64,000 nt of DNA from contig NZ_FRCC01000002.1 of assembly GCF_900142775.1 (NCBI RefSeq), positions 310,001 through 374,000 on the forward strand, written 5' to 3'. A model generated the notes under the pieces. The model had not been told where the DNA came from. It saw only the letters and a list, made by a program, of their open reading frames with translations, and ran no database searches. A program made the translations under genes and the position numbers. Positions 51,959-60,073 of the stretch are shown here, one piece after another; the stretch's first letter is position 1; every line of letters starts with the position of its first letter. This DNA comes from Flavobacterium flevense. Lineage in GTDB: Bacteria; Bacteroidota; Bacteroidia; Flavobacteriales; Flavobacteriaceae.

Positions 51959-52331
51959 CCGTTAAGAGCTTTACATTTTCTTTCATACTGCAGGAAGCGC
52001 TAAAATCAGCTCCGGGTTCTACTGCTAATTTACCCACGGTGGCATCGCCTTGAATGCTCGCTTTCGACTTTACATTTAATAATTCATTCACTTGAATGGT
52101 TCCGGTAAATTTACCTTCAATATCTGCATTATTGCAACTAATATCGCCTGTAACGCTACCTGTAGGACCTATAACCAATTTCCCTGCAGATTGAAAATTA
52201 CCAATTAATTCGCCGTCTAATCTAAAATCAGCTTTTGAAATAATGTCTCCTTTTATCACAGTTCCCTCAACAATTCTGTTGGTTTTGCCTAAAAGTTCGG
52301 TATAGGGTTTCTCTTTTTTATTAAACATCAT
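51948..52331 (-). CDS. Bactofilin (polymer-forming cytoskeletal protein)
   Basis: A 127-residue bactofilin with a right-handed beta-helix core of repeated turns: VIKGDIISKADFRLDGELIG, LVIGPTGSVTGDISCNNADI, VNELLNVKSKASIQGDATV. Bactofilins polymerise without nucleotide and help set cell shape or place envelope machines. The start shares one base with the sprE stop (TAATG) and the end overlaps the AtpZ-like gene, so it is translationally linked to both. In this setting a scaffold function for gliding or secretion machinery is plausible but unproven. Confidence 0.92.
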   Translation of the reverse strand: MMFNKKEKPYTELLGKTNRIVEGTVIKGDIISKADFRLDGELIGNFQSAGKLVIGPTGSVTGDISCNNADIEGKFTGTIQVNELLNVKSKASIQGDATVGKLAVEPGADFSASCSMKENVKLLTDGK

Positions 52332-54949
52332 TATTCTTTTTTAGCTTCTAAATACGAATTGAGATTTTTCCTGATTTGGATTATTTTATAATTTTCATTA
52401 GAAATAATTACAGCCGGCGTTGCTATTTTATAACTTGGATTTTCTTTTAAAACCTGAGCTACACTGGTCGCATATTCCTTAGTTGTAATTCCCTGAATAA
52501 TAACAAAACCTTCTTTGCTGTCATATGAATTGAACGTTAAACTTAATTTTTGAGCATTATCAGCGTTCATAAACTTAGTGATTTTCTCCTCAATTGCTTT
52601 TTTATCATCAACAGCATTTAAAGCGAGTGGATACAATATTTTCCAATGACCGGAGGTTTTGAAATCAAAATTCATATTTTCTAATAACGGAATCTGCTCT
52701 GCTAAAATACTAGTGGCTTTCTTCCCTTCTTCGGAATTAGGGTAGCTTGCAGCAACATTTTCTAATGCTGCTTTGTAATCTTTTAATCCGTGTACTTTAC
52801 CAATAGTATTCGCTTTTAAAAGTTCTAATTTAGGCAGTATTTCTTCTCCCGAAAACTGATTAATTAAACCGTCTATTTTACTTAAAACAACATCAAATTC
52901 CTCATTAATATAGTGTTGATATAATTTTTTGTAAACCACATCAGGATTGCCTTCTTCAACAATTACATTTTCGTTTCCTAAAATTTGGGCGTAACGGGAA
53001 CCCGGATATTGGGTTATGATCTTGTTTTTGAAGGATTCAGCTCGGTCTTTATCTGTAATCTGATAAATTTTGTACAAATTATATAAGGCAGGAAGCACTA
53101 CTTTTTCTTCAGGCTGATACCCTAATAATTGTTCTAATTTACTGGCAGCTAAATCATATTCTTTAAACTTTTCTTTGTAAATGATACCTAACTGATAATA
53201 GGAATCATTACGTTCTTTTGCAATACTGTCAATTGCCGTTTTTGAAGTTGGAAGCTGGTTTAAATAAAAATCAGCCTCGTATTTTGGATTGACTTCTTTG
53301 TCTTTCAAAATATCCTCAGCAACTGCATTTTCCGGAGTTATTGCTGTAGAATCTGACGCCATAACCGGATTAGCAGCGGTTACAGAAGAAACTCTCCAAT
53401 ATCCGCCAGCAGTACGTTTGCCCCAGTTTTTCTTAAACGCCACTTTTCCAAAAGATACTGTGGTGGGATTATAAAAATAAAATGTATTATCAGCCTGAAG
53501 AGCGGTCATAGATGGTGGCGTAAATGCGGGTTTGGGAGCCGAATTTCCATTTGCCGAAACAGCTACATCGGCAGTTGTAGCCTGACTGTTTCGCTCTATA
53601 TTTTTTTGTTTCTCAGCTTCTTTTTCTTCTAAAACTCTTTGCGCTTCATCTTCTTTTTTTATCTTTTCGATGTAAGCATCAAAATAAGCCACTTTTTCTG
53701 ATTCCGGTAAAGAAACTACGTTTAAAATACTGTCATTTCTAACCGCAATGGATTCATAAAAAATAACTTCGTCCAGATTTTTACGTATTTTATCAATTCG
53801 AATGAATTCTCTGGTTTTAGGATCCAGTTTTACTAAAGTACTGTCGTAGTATTTTGCAGCCATGGGATAGCTGGCTTTTTTAAAATACATGTTTCCTATA
53901 TTTCTGTAATTCGAAGCAATAAGATAAGTATCCGTTTTTGCGTTATCTAAAGACGCATTATAATATTCCAAAGCTTTTTCGTCCTTGCCTTGTTGATCAT
54001 AAAAAATCCCCATCTGATGATTTAAAACATCCAGAAACGGACGGTTTTCACGGTTTTCTAAAAGTTTATGGTATTTTTCGTCAAAAGCAAATTTATCGCC
54101 ATTTTGATAATCAAACATTTGAGCCAATCTTACCTGCGATTGCATCATGTATTTCCTGTCTGCTTTTCGGTTCATCTTAATCACGGCTTCATAATAATCT
54201 CTTGCCTGATCATTCTGACCCATTTCCTGATACAATTGTCCTAAGATAAAACGATATCTGGCTTTTTCGTTATTGCGTTTGCTGAAATTGACTGCTTTTT
54301 TTAGTCTGACAATGGCACTGTCTTTTTCTTCCAAATTTAAAAAAGCCGAAGCCAGAAGTGCATTGGCATCAGCCAAAACCTGTTTTTCCGGTTTGTGCTC
54401 TTTGAGCATCTGGCTAATGTTTTTTACGACTAAGGCATCATTGCCCAGACGCATATTGGTTTTTTCGCGCCAAATTTTAGCTTCGTCAATCCGGCTACTG
54501 TTGGGATATTTGTATAAAATATAATTGAAAGCGTCCAGCGCGGGAATGAATCTTTTATCGTAATAACGGGATTTTCCTAAAAGTAAATAGGCTTCGTCTA
54601 TTTGAGAATTGCGTTCTCTGCCGCCAATATTCATGGAATGTTTCTGGATGGCTTTGGTGGCTTTGGTCTCCGCCAATGCAAAATCAGAATTTTTAGTGGT
54701 ATCGGCCACAATATCTTCATCAATGTTCATGGCTTCGACAGGCAGAATTTCCCAAAAATCATCCTGATTACCGGCTTCAATTCCTTTAATTCCTTTGTCT
54801 AATGCTATTTGCCCGTTGTATAAAATATTGTATTTTGTACTCAAAGCATGTGAATTTCGAGCCAAAAAAGTATTATTCCTGGTAGAACAAGCTACCAAAA
54901 TACACAAACACCCTAGTGGAATTGAATATTTAAATCTGTTGGTTTTCAA
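52331..54949 (-). CDS. sprE: SprE/PorW lipoprotein of gliding and type IX secretion
   Basis: An 872-residue TPR lipoprotein. The leader ends at IPLGCLCILVACSTRNN (lipid Cys near 21), and the N-terminal FLARNSHALSTKYNILYNG is the signature of SprE in Flavobacterium johnsoniae and PorW in Porphyromonas. TPR units occupy about 140-420 (DEAYLLLGKSRYYDKRF, RYRFILGQLYQEMGQNDQA, FYDQQGKDEKALEYYNAS) and 570-760. SprE is needed for SprB/RemA movement and for type IX secretion, which is the export route of C-terminally tagged surface enzymes in these bacteria. It is the first gene before the bactofilin and the ATP synthase operon. Confidence 0.93.
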   Translation of the reverse strand: MKTNRFKYSIPLGCLCILVACSTRNNTFLARNSHALSTKYNILYNGQIALDKGIKGIEAGNQDDFWEILPVEAMNIDEDIVADTTKNSDFALAETKATKAIQKHSMNIGGRERNSQIDEAYLLLGKSRYYDKRFIPALDAFNYILYKYPNSSRIDEAKIWREKTNMRLGNDALVVKNISQMLKEHKPEKQVLADANALLASAFLNLEEKDSAIVRLKKAVNFSKRNNEKARYRFILGQLYQEMGQNDQARDYYEAVIKMNRKADRKYMMQSQVRLAQMFDYQNGDKFAFDEKYHKLLENRENRPFLDVLNHQMGIFYDQQGKDEKALEYYNASLDNAKTDTYLIASNYRNIGNMYFKKASYPMAAKYYDSTLVKLDPKTREFIRIDKIRKNLDEVIFYESIAVRNDSILNVVSLPESEKVAYFDAYIEKIKKEDEAQRVLEEKEAEKQKNIERNSQATTADVAVSANGNSAPKPAFTPPSMTALQADNTFYFYNPTTVSFGKVAFKKNWGKRTAGGYWRVSSVTAANPVMASDSTAITPENAVAEDILKDKEVNPKYEADFYLNQLPTSKTAIDSIAKERNDSYYQLGIIYKEKFKEYDLAASKLEQLLGYQPEEKVVLPALYNLYKIYQITDKDRAESFKNKIITQYPGSRYAQILGNENVIVEEGNPDVVYKKLYQHYINEEFDVVLSKIDGLINQFSGEEILPKLELLKANTIGKVHGLKDYKAALENVAASYPNSEEGKKATSILAEQIPLLENMNFDFKTSGHWKILYPLALNAVDDKKAIEEKITKFMNADNAQKLSLTFNSYDSKEGFVIIQGITTKEYATSVAQVLKENPSYKIATPAVIISNENYKIIQIRKNLNSYLEAKKE

Positions 54950-55109
54950 TGATTCGCAGTTTTTATCATTAAACTTTTAAAAAGTTTTTTTAGTATAATG
55001 ACTGGTAAAAATACGTTTCTTTTTGAAATATAGAAATTTAAACATCTATTCTTTTCTGTTGAATCATTTTAAGCCATTAACTTGTTGATTTTATTTATTT
55101 TACAAAAAA

Positions 55110-55781
55110 TCAAACCAATTTATATTTTTTGACTATTGTAAAATGTTCTACTGCAATCATAATTAAATGGAAAGCCAGCAAAAAAAAGTAACAAGGCATA
55201 AACCATTCGATAAATTTTCCCAAAAACGGTTCATTATTATAATGCCGATACAAACGACTATAGCTACTTGAATATATGTAAATAGCGCAAAATTGTAAAA
55301 CAAGAAACCACCAACTCTTTTGAATCAATTTTCCGGAAATTGTTTTTGATTTTGTTTTCGAAATAAAAAATAGACTAATTATTCCGCCTAAACACAATAA
55401 AAAATATACCGAATAAAAAACTAACTTTAAAATATTATAAACAAATTCTTCAGGATATAACGTTGTAATGATTGCTATTAAAAAACTAAAAATAGCAGCA
55501 ACTGGAAACAAGAATTTATATTGACCTTTAAAAAATGTAGAAAATTTTTCCATAACTATTCTTGGAGCTGCAAATTTTCCCGAAGGATTAATTTCTTCCA
55601 ACTCTCTTTCCCATTTATACATAGCTTTAGAAAAAGCAACATCAAAATTAGATTCTTCGGTTTCTAATTCAATATCCGTTACAATGTGATCCAGTAATTC
55701 CAGTTTAATATCATCATAAATCACACCTTTATCAATTAAAGTTTGATCAATTATTGCAATTTGTTGGTTGGTTAATTTCAT
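55110..55781 (-). CDS. Four-helix membrane protein paired with PadR
   Basis: A 223-residue protein with an N-terminal soluble part (about 1-80, MKLTNQQIAIIDQTLIDKGV and ELLDHIVTDIELETEE) and four membrane helices (about 92-112, 120-145, 160-180, 195-215). I do not recognise a function; proteins of this shape often stand next to PadR regulators in Flavobacteria. It starts 11 bases after the PadR gene stop, so they are one operon, and its level is probably autoregulated through PadR. Confidence 0.75.
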   Translation of the reverse strand: MKLTNQQIAIIDQTLIDKGVIYDDIKLELLDHIVTDIELETEESNFDVAFSKAMYKWERELEEINPSGKFAAPRIVMEKFSTFFKGQYKFLFPVAAIFSFLIAIITTLYPEEFVYNILKLVFYSVYFLLCLGGIISLFFISKTKSKTISGKLIQKSWWFLVLQFCAIYIYSSSYSRLYRHYNNEPFLGKFIEWFMPCYFFLLAFHLIMIAVEHFTIVKKYKLV

Positions 55782-55792
55782 AGTTCGAAAAG

Positions 55793-56128
55793 TTAAAATT
55801 CTAATTTTGGATTCACTAAACTCTGCATATTTCTGATAAAATCTTCTAATTCTGAAAGTCGATTCACTGTTTCTTTTTCTCCCGATTCTGTGAGTTTGTA
55901 ATACTTTCGCATTCGATTATCTATTTTTTCAATTTCCACATCAAGAAAACCTTCGGCTTCCAGTTTATGCAAAGCAGGATACAAAGCGCCTTCAGTAATA
56001 TTCAATTCTCCCTGCGTAATTGCTTTTACTTTTTGGGTAATTTCATAACCGTACATCTTACCATTTTCTTCTAATAATTTCATGATAATGGTATTCAAAC
56101 TTCCTTTGTATAATTGTGAATTTTTCAT
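55793..56128 (-). CDS. PadR-family transcriptional regulator
   Basis: A winged-helix repressor of the PadR type, 111 residues from the chosen start. Signature parts are NTIIMKLLEENGKMYGYEI, EGALYPALHKLEAEGFLDVE and RMRKYYKLTESGEKETVN. The start at 56128 (MKNSQLYK) is preferred, since the -7 box at 56150-56157 would put transcription start near 56143 and the longer frame from 56152 would begin inside the promoter. A short palindrome in the -33/-7 spacer is a likely self-operator. It controls the membrane protein that follows. Confidence 0.9.
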   Translation of the reverse strand: MKNSQLYKGSLNTIIMKLLEENGKMYGYEITQKVKAITQGELNITEGALYPALHKLEAEGFLDVEIEKIDNRMRKYYKLTESGEKETVNRLSELEDFIRNMQSLVNPKLEF

Positions 56129-56149
56129 AATCGCTTTCATTTTGAACAA

Positions 56150-56181
56150 CAAACATACATAAGTTTCTTATACATAACAAA
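56150..56181 (-). promoter_or_regulatory. padR promoter with palindrome in the spacer
   Basis: The minus strand has TTTG (56181-56178), a 20-base spacer and TATGTTTG (56157-56150). ATAAG-TTT-CTTAT (56159-56171) lies in the spacer, where a bound repressor would block polymerase. Confidence 0.6.
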
Positions 56182-56231
56182 TTTAGGTATGAAATTTTTA
56201 TCTTTTGATTTTAAGAAGCTATTCCGTTTGC

Positions 56232-56239
56232 TATCTTTG
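56232..56239 (+). promoter_or_regulatory. -7 box (TATCTTTG) of the oxidoreductase gene
   Basis: TATCTTTG matches TAnnTTTG, 16 bases before the ATG at 56256, with TTTG at 56204-56207 as a possible -33 element at a long spacing. Confidence 0.5.
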
Positions 56240-56255
56240 TCAAAAATTATATCAC

Positions 56256-57305
56256 ATGCCAAATTTTCTTAAACTCCTTATAAAAGAGGTTAAAAGAGAA
56301 ACTGCCGCTGCCGTTTCGATACTTTTTAATGTCCCTGCCGAATTAAAAGAGGATTATAAATTTATTGCAGGACAATACGTAAACATCCGGTTAACATTAG
56401 ACGGAAAAGAAATTCGTCGTGCTTATTCTATTTGTTCTTCACCGGAAAGTGGTGAATTGCGTATTGCGGTAAAAGCGGTAAAAGACGGGGCTTTTTCTCA
56501 ATTTGCCAACACTAAACTCAAAGCGGGTGATGTCCTTGAAGTAGGAAAACCAGAAGGGAAATTCACTTTTGAACCCGATGCACATAAACAAAAAAATTAC
56601 GTTGCTTTTGTTTCCGGAAGCGGAATTACACCTGTTTTATCCATCTTAAAATCGGTTTTAAAAAGCGAACCTATGAGTTCTTTTGTGCTTGTTTACGGGA
56701 ATAAATCACCGGAAGAAACTATTTTTCATCAGGAATTACATGACTTGCATCTGCAATATGTAAACCGATTGTTTGTACATTATGTATACAGCCAGGCTAA
56801 AGCCGATGAAGCTTTATTTGGTCGAATTGACAAATCAGTGGTGAATTATGTTTTGAACAATAAACACGCTGCTGTAGAATTTGAAAAATTCTATTTGTGC
56901 GGTCCTGAACAAATGATTGATACAGTTTCAGGAATTTTGAAAGAGAAAAACGTAAAAGATTCGGCTATTAAGTTTGAGCTTTTTACGGCTTCCGTTCATG
57001 AAAATGAAATCAAAGATTTAGCTGGGCATTCGAAAATTACCATTATGGTGGACGATGAAGAAACGACTTTCGAAATGTCTCAAAAACAAACCATTCTGGA
57101 AGCAGCCTTAAAACAAGGTATTGATGCGCCTTATTCCTGCCAGGGCGGAATTTGCAGCAGCTGTCTTTGCCGCGTAACCGAAGGTAGCGCCGAAATGAAG
57201 AAAAACTCGATCCTTACCGATAAAGAAATTGCCGATGGATTAATCCTGAGCTGTCAGGCACATCCAACATCAGACACGATTTATGTGGATTTTGATGATG
57301 TATAG
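56256..57305 (+). CDS. Ferredoxin-NADP reductase-like oxidoreductase with 2Fe-2S domain (PaaE type)
   Basis: A 349-residue electron-transfer protein. The FAD domain is first (IRRAYSICSSPESGELRIAV with the RxYS flavin motif and AVKAVKDGAFSQFANTKL), then the NAD(P) domain (VAFVSGSGITPVLSILKS, KFYLCGPEQMIDTV), then a C-terminal plant-type ferredoxin (about 260-349) whose four Cys are in YSCQGGICSSCLCRV and LILSCQAHP. This is the layout of PaaE, the reductase of phenylacetyl-CoA epoxidase, and of related reductases. The other paa genes are not nearby, so it may serve another acceptor. Start 56256 is chosen since an ATG/TTG at 56205 would put the -7 box inside the gene. Confidence 0.88.
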   Translation: MPNFLKLLIKEVKRETAAAVSILFNVPAELKEDYKFIAGQYVNIRLTLDGKEIRRAYSICSSPESGELRIAVKAVKDGAFSQFANTKLKAGDVLEVGKPEGKFTFEPDAHKQKNYVAFVSGSGITPVLSILKSVLKSEPMSSFVLVYGNKSPEETIFHQELHDLHLQYVNRLFVHYVYSQAKADEALFGRIDKSVVNYVLNNKHAAVEFEKFYLCGPEQMIDTVSGILKEKNVKDSAIKFELFTASVHENEIKDLAGHSKITIMVDDEETTFEMSQKQTILEAALKQGIDAPYSCQGGICSSCLCRVTEGSAEMKKNSILTDKEIADGLILSCQAHPTSDTIYVDFDDV

Positions 57306-57347
57306 TCTTTAAATTCCAATATTTAAATTTACAAATTCTAATAATTG

Positions 57348-57373
57348 AAAACTTCTCTGAAAAGGGAAGTTTT
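57348..57373 (+). terminator. Terminator of the oxidoreductase gene
   Basis: AAAACTTC (57348-57355) pairs with GAAGTTTT (57366-57373) and runs into TTTTTGTTTT. Confidence 0.8.
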
Positions 57374-57462
57374 TTGTTTTATGGATGCTAAGTTTTTTCT
57401 TATATTGGTAATAAAAAACGAAATAATTGTTTTTTAATGTTCCATTATTAGTTAACTTTGCT

Positions 57463-57819
57463 ATGGAGAAAATTCGAAAAATCATATTTTATAAAGATTA
57501 CTTTTTGGATTTTTATAATCTTCAAAATGAGAAAGTTCAAAATAAAATTGATGAAGTTCTTTTTATGATTACTGTTTTAGAAAGAGTTCCTAAAAAATTC
57601 TTTGATCATTTGAGTGGAACAAATGGTTTGTATGAAATTAGAATAGAACTTGGCGGAAATATATTTAGAGTATTTTGTTGTTTTGACGAAGGAAAATTGA
57701 TTGTTCTTTTTAATGGTTTCCAAAAAAAATCTCAAAAGACTCCAAAAAATGAACTAATGAAAGCGGAAAAACTTAAAGAAGAATATTTTAAGATAAAAGA
57801 TAATGAAAAAGGAAAATAA
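57463..57819 (+). CDS. higB: HigB/RelE-type toxin
   Basis: A 118-residue toxin of the phage-derived Gp49-like HigB group, an mRNA interferase in characterised relatives. Typical segments are VPKKFFDHLSGTNGLYEIRI and GGNIFRVFCCFDEGKLIVLF with FNGFQKKSQKTP. The ATG at 57463 fits the family start; an earlier in-frame ATG exists at 57427. TAACTTTG just before it (57453-57460) resembles a -7 box but leaves almost no leader. Toxin precedes antitoxin, as in HigBA, with a 17-base overlap. Confidence 0.88.
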   Translation: MEKIRKIIFYKDYFLDFYNLQNEKVQNKIDEVLFMITVLERVPKKFFDHLSGTNGLYEIRIELGGNIFRVFCCFDEGKLIVLFNGFQKKSQKTPKNELMKAEKLKEEYFKIKDNEKGK

Positions 57820-58102
57820 CATTACCAATTTTGATGAACTTTTAGAATCCAAATATGGAAAACCTGGAACTCCGGAAAGAATCAATTTTGAAATAAAAGC
57901 TAAAGCATTTGCAATTGGCGAACTTATTAAAGAAGAACGCAAGCTAGCTCGTTTGACCCAACAAGAATTAGCAGACAAAACCGGAACTAAAAAAAGTTTT
58001 ATTTCAAGGATTGAAAACGGCCATACTGATATTCAGCTTTCCACTTTATACCGATTGTTAGAAATTGGATTAGGGAAAAAAATTTCTATTTCGATAGCAT
58101 AA
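57803..58102 (+). CDS. higA: HigA-type XRE antitoxin
   Basis: A 99-residue antitoxin with a helix-turn-helix (ARLTQQELADKTGTKKSFIS and RIENGHTDIQLSTLYRLLEI) in the C-terminal half and a charged N-terminal part. Its start overlaps the toxin gene by 17 bases, which ties translation of both. Partner-gene order and HTH position match HigBA systems. It should bind and neutralise HigB and repress their common promoter. Confidence 0.9.
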   Translation: MKKENNITNFDELLESKYGKPGTPERINFEIKAKAFAIGELIKEERKLARLTQQELADKTGTKKSFISRIENGHTDIQLSTLYRLLEIGLGKKISISIA

Positions 58103-58165
58103 CGCAGTAACTAATACAACATCTCATTTGTGAACAGTTAACTCATTCCAATTAAATTTCATACC

Positions 58166-58270
58166 ATGAAATCCAATCCTTCGCTTCTTGAAGAACCGGA
58201 AGTAATTATTATCATAGTAAGCGTCTCACTAGTAAACACAATCTTAAAATTTACACTAAGCAAACAATAA
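58166..58270 (+). pseudogene. Truncated copy of the 58870 gene
   Basis: The 34-residue frame MKSNPSLLEEPEV... matches the start of the gene at 58870 (MKSIREIFKNNPSLLDEPEV...) at MKS and at NPSLL(D/E)EPEV, with seven residues lost between. The DNA words TCCTTCGCTTCTTGA and GAACCGGAAGTAAT are shared. After the shared part the sequences diverge. It looks like a remnant of a duplication that flanks the toxin-antitoxin pair at 58302-58840. Confidence 0.7.
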
Positions 58271-58275
58271 TTTTG

Positions 58276-58283
58276 TATTTTTG
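58276..58283 (+). promoter_or_regulatory. -7 box (TATTTTTG) of the second toxin-antitoxin pair
   Basis: TATTTTTG matches TAnnTTTG, 18 bases before the ATG at 58302. Confidence 0.5.
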
Positions 58284-58301
58284 AATAAAATAGTAGTTAT
58301 C

Positions 58302-58523
58302 ATGGATTTACAAACTAGAAAAATTGAATTTATACAAGAGTTTCTTAAACTTCAAAGTGAAGAGTTAATTGCTCAGTTTGAAAATTTATTAAAAGTGGAA
58401 ACTCAAAAAAAACTAAAACCGATGTCGGTTCATGAATTAAATTCAAGAATTGACCAATCAGAAGAAGATTTTAAAAATGGTAAATTTAAAACGACTGCTG
58501 AACTTTTATCTAAATACAAATAA
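58302..58523 (+). CDS. Antitoxin-like protein of the ParE/RelE pair
   Basis: A 73-residue charged protein, MDLQTRKIEFIQEFLKLQSE followed by ELIAQFENLLKVE, and a C-terminal half MSVHELNSRIDQSEEDFKNG. This is the layout of the small antitoxins placed before ParE/RelE toxins in Bacteroidetes. The start at 58302 follows a good -7 box by 18 bases; an ATG-like start at 58281 would overlap the box. Its stop overlaps the toxin start (TAATG). Confidence 0.8.
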   Translation: MDLQTRKIEFIQEFLKLQSEELIAQFENLLKVETQKKLKPMSVHELNSRIDQSEEDFKNGKFKTTAELLSKYK

Positions 58524-58840
58524 TGGCTTTTAAAATAATTTGGTCTGATTTTGCAGAAATGCAATTGGATCAAATTTTTGAATATTATATTGAAAAAGCA
58601 GGTGTTCGAGTTGCTAAAAATATAATTGAAAAAATTATTTTAGAACCAAATAAGTTACTTTCTCATCCTGAAATTTCACAAGTCGAAGAATTTTTATTAG
58701 ACAGAGAAAAAGAATACAGGTATCTGATTTGTGATAATTATAAAATCATTTATTCTATAGACTCAAAACAAAAATATATAATGATTGCTGATGTTTTTGA
58801 CACCAGACAAAATCCTTCAAAAATCAAAAGAACTAAATAA
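58523..58840 (+). CDS. ParE/RelE-type toxin
   Basis: A 105-residue toxin of the RelE/ParE superfamily: FKIIWSDFAEMQLDQIFEYY, KNIIEKIILEPNKLLSHPEI, and the C-terminal core EYRYLICDNYKIIYSIDSKQ with YIMIADVFDTRQNPSKI. The Arg-Tyr and Asp-Arg residues in the last two blocks are those conserved in ParE proteins, which poison gyrase or cut mRNA. Antitoxin precedes toxin, the reverse of the pair at 57463. The TAATG overlap couples the two. Confidence 0.9.
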   Translation: MAFKIIWSDFAEMQLDQIFEYYIEKAGVRVAKNIIEKIILEPNKLLSHPEISQVEEFLLDREKEYRYLICDNYKIIYSIDSKQKYIMIADVFDTRQNPSKIKRTK

Positions 58841-58869
58841 AGCCATAAACAGGTACGAACTTATTGATT

Positions 58870-59178
58870 ATGAAATCCATTAGGGAAATATTCAAAAACA
58901 ATCCTTCGCTTCTTGACGAACCGGAAGTAATGCGACTTATCGCCTATTGCGAGCAATTGCAGGACGAAATTGTGGAGTTTAAATTTCAAAAAACGGACAA
59001 TAAAGAACTCCCTATGCTTGATATGCTTAAAGAAGTTATCAAAGGTTGCAATGCCATCGAAAAACAGCAAATGGAACACGAACGCTTCGGGTTTGAAGCT
59101 CCTGATTATCAGGAAACCATTTCGAACCTAAAAAGATATATTTACGGCAGATGTAAAGACGAAAAGATTTATTTGTGA
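58870..59178 (+). CDS. Hypothetical protein (102 residues), parent of the remnant
   Basis: I do not recognise this soluble, helical, charged protein: MKSIREIFKNNPSLLDEPEV, LIAYCEQLQDEIVEFKFQK, MLDMLKEVIKGCNAIEK and ETISNLKRYIYGRCKDEKIY. It has no signal peptide. The ATG at 58870 is preferred to that at 58864 since the matching remnant also starts with MKS. A truncated copy of its 5' end lies 704 bases upstream on the other side of a toxin-antitoxin pair. Confidence 0.7.
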   Translation: MKSIREIFKNNPSLLDEPEVMRLIAYCEQLQDEIVEFKFQKTDNKELPMLDMLKEVIKGCNAIEKQQMEHERFGFEAPDYQETISNLKRYIYGRCKDEKIYL

Positions 59179-59270
59179 TTTGTTTTTACACCAATTGGAC
59201 GAATTAAGACAAGCTCAATGTGACAGAAAGATTAGATAAATAATATATTGGATTCCATTTAATCAGCGTT

Positions 59271-60032
59271 TTACAAAAACGCACTCCACAAGAACATATT
59301 CTTTTGTCTTTCGTTTTCTTCTTTGTTATCTCCATAACTAAACCACTCTTTTGTTCTCTCTTCTATCAGGGATTTCAAACCCGCAAAATCATAGGTTTTT
59401 TTGTCAGTAATGGTTTTTATCTCCGCTGCATTGGTAAAAGTCACATCAACCTTAGTGGCAATATAGGAAGTATATAATCGAGGGATGGTAAGTCCTAAAA
59501 TCATGCCCGGCAAACCATTTACAGAACATGGACCACCGGAAATGGTAATATCATCCGTGTAAAAAGCAAAAACATACACGTCATCCATTATTTTGCCCAC
59601 GGCTTTTCGGCAATTATAACCGGCAATTTCTCTGTTTTCATTGGTAATTTTCCATTCAATTTTTGGAATGCTGTCAATTATAACAAAATTAGTTCCTACT
59701 ATTTGTTTTTTCATATTCATCATTCCTGTATTAAAATCAAAATACCAGCTGTTTTCTTCATCGGCATCTTTCAGGTATTTTGGAATCCTTGTTTTGGGAC
59801 TCCACCTGTCAAATTTAAAAATGCTTTTATTGTCGGCAAAAGTATAATTGAAATACGAAATTTTAAGATCAGAAAGGTTGTCTTTCATCATTTCGTCCCA
59901 ACTGTCATTACTCATTGTTTTTTTGAGATTTGTACTTACTTCATATTCAATAACAGCTTTGTTTACAAATTGCTGTGCACTTGTTGTTATTGTAAAAAAA
60001 AGCACGGTAATAAAAAAAAGTATTGTTTTCAT
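59271..60032 (-). CDS. GLPGLI-family protein
   Basis: A 253-residue secreted protein with a signal peptide (about 1-19) and the family name motif as NGLPGMILGLTIP near residue 180. Family hallmarks are the beta-rich start KAVIEYEVSTNLKKTM, NREIAGYNCRKAVG and YVFAFYTDDITISGGPCS. GLPGLI proteins are abundant in Flavobacteria, of unknown function, and usually lie next to an outer-membrane barrel gene, as here with 41 bases between. A role in the periplasm or on the surface with that barrel is likely. Confidence 0.92.
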   Translation of the reverse strand: MKTILFFITVLFFTITTSAQQFVNKAVIEYEVSTNLKKTMSNDSWDEMMKDNLSDLKISYFNYTFADNKSIFKFDRWSPKTRIPKYLKDADEENSWYFDFNTGMMNMKKQIVGTNFVIIDSIPKIEWKITNENREIAGYNCRKAVGKIMDDVYVFAFYTDDITISGGPCSVNGLPGMILGLTIPRLYTSYIATKVDVTFTNAAEIKTITDKKTYDFAGLKSLIEERTKEWFSYGDNKEENERQKNMFLWSAFL

Positions 60033-60073
60033 ATAGCTATTTTGTTTTTTTTATTTCAAAAACTGATATTATT

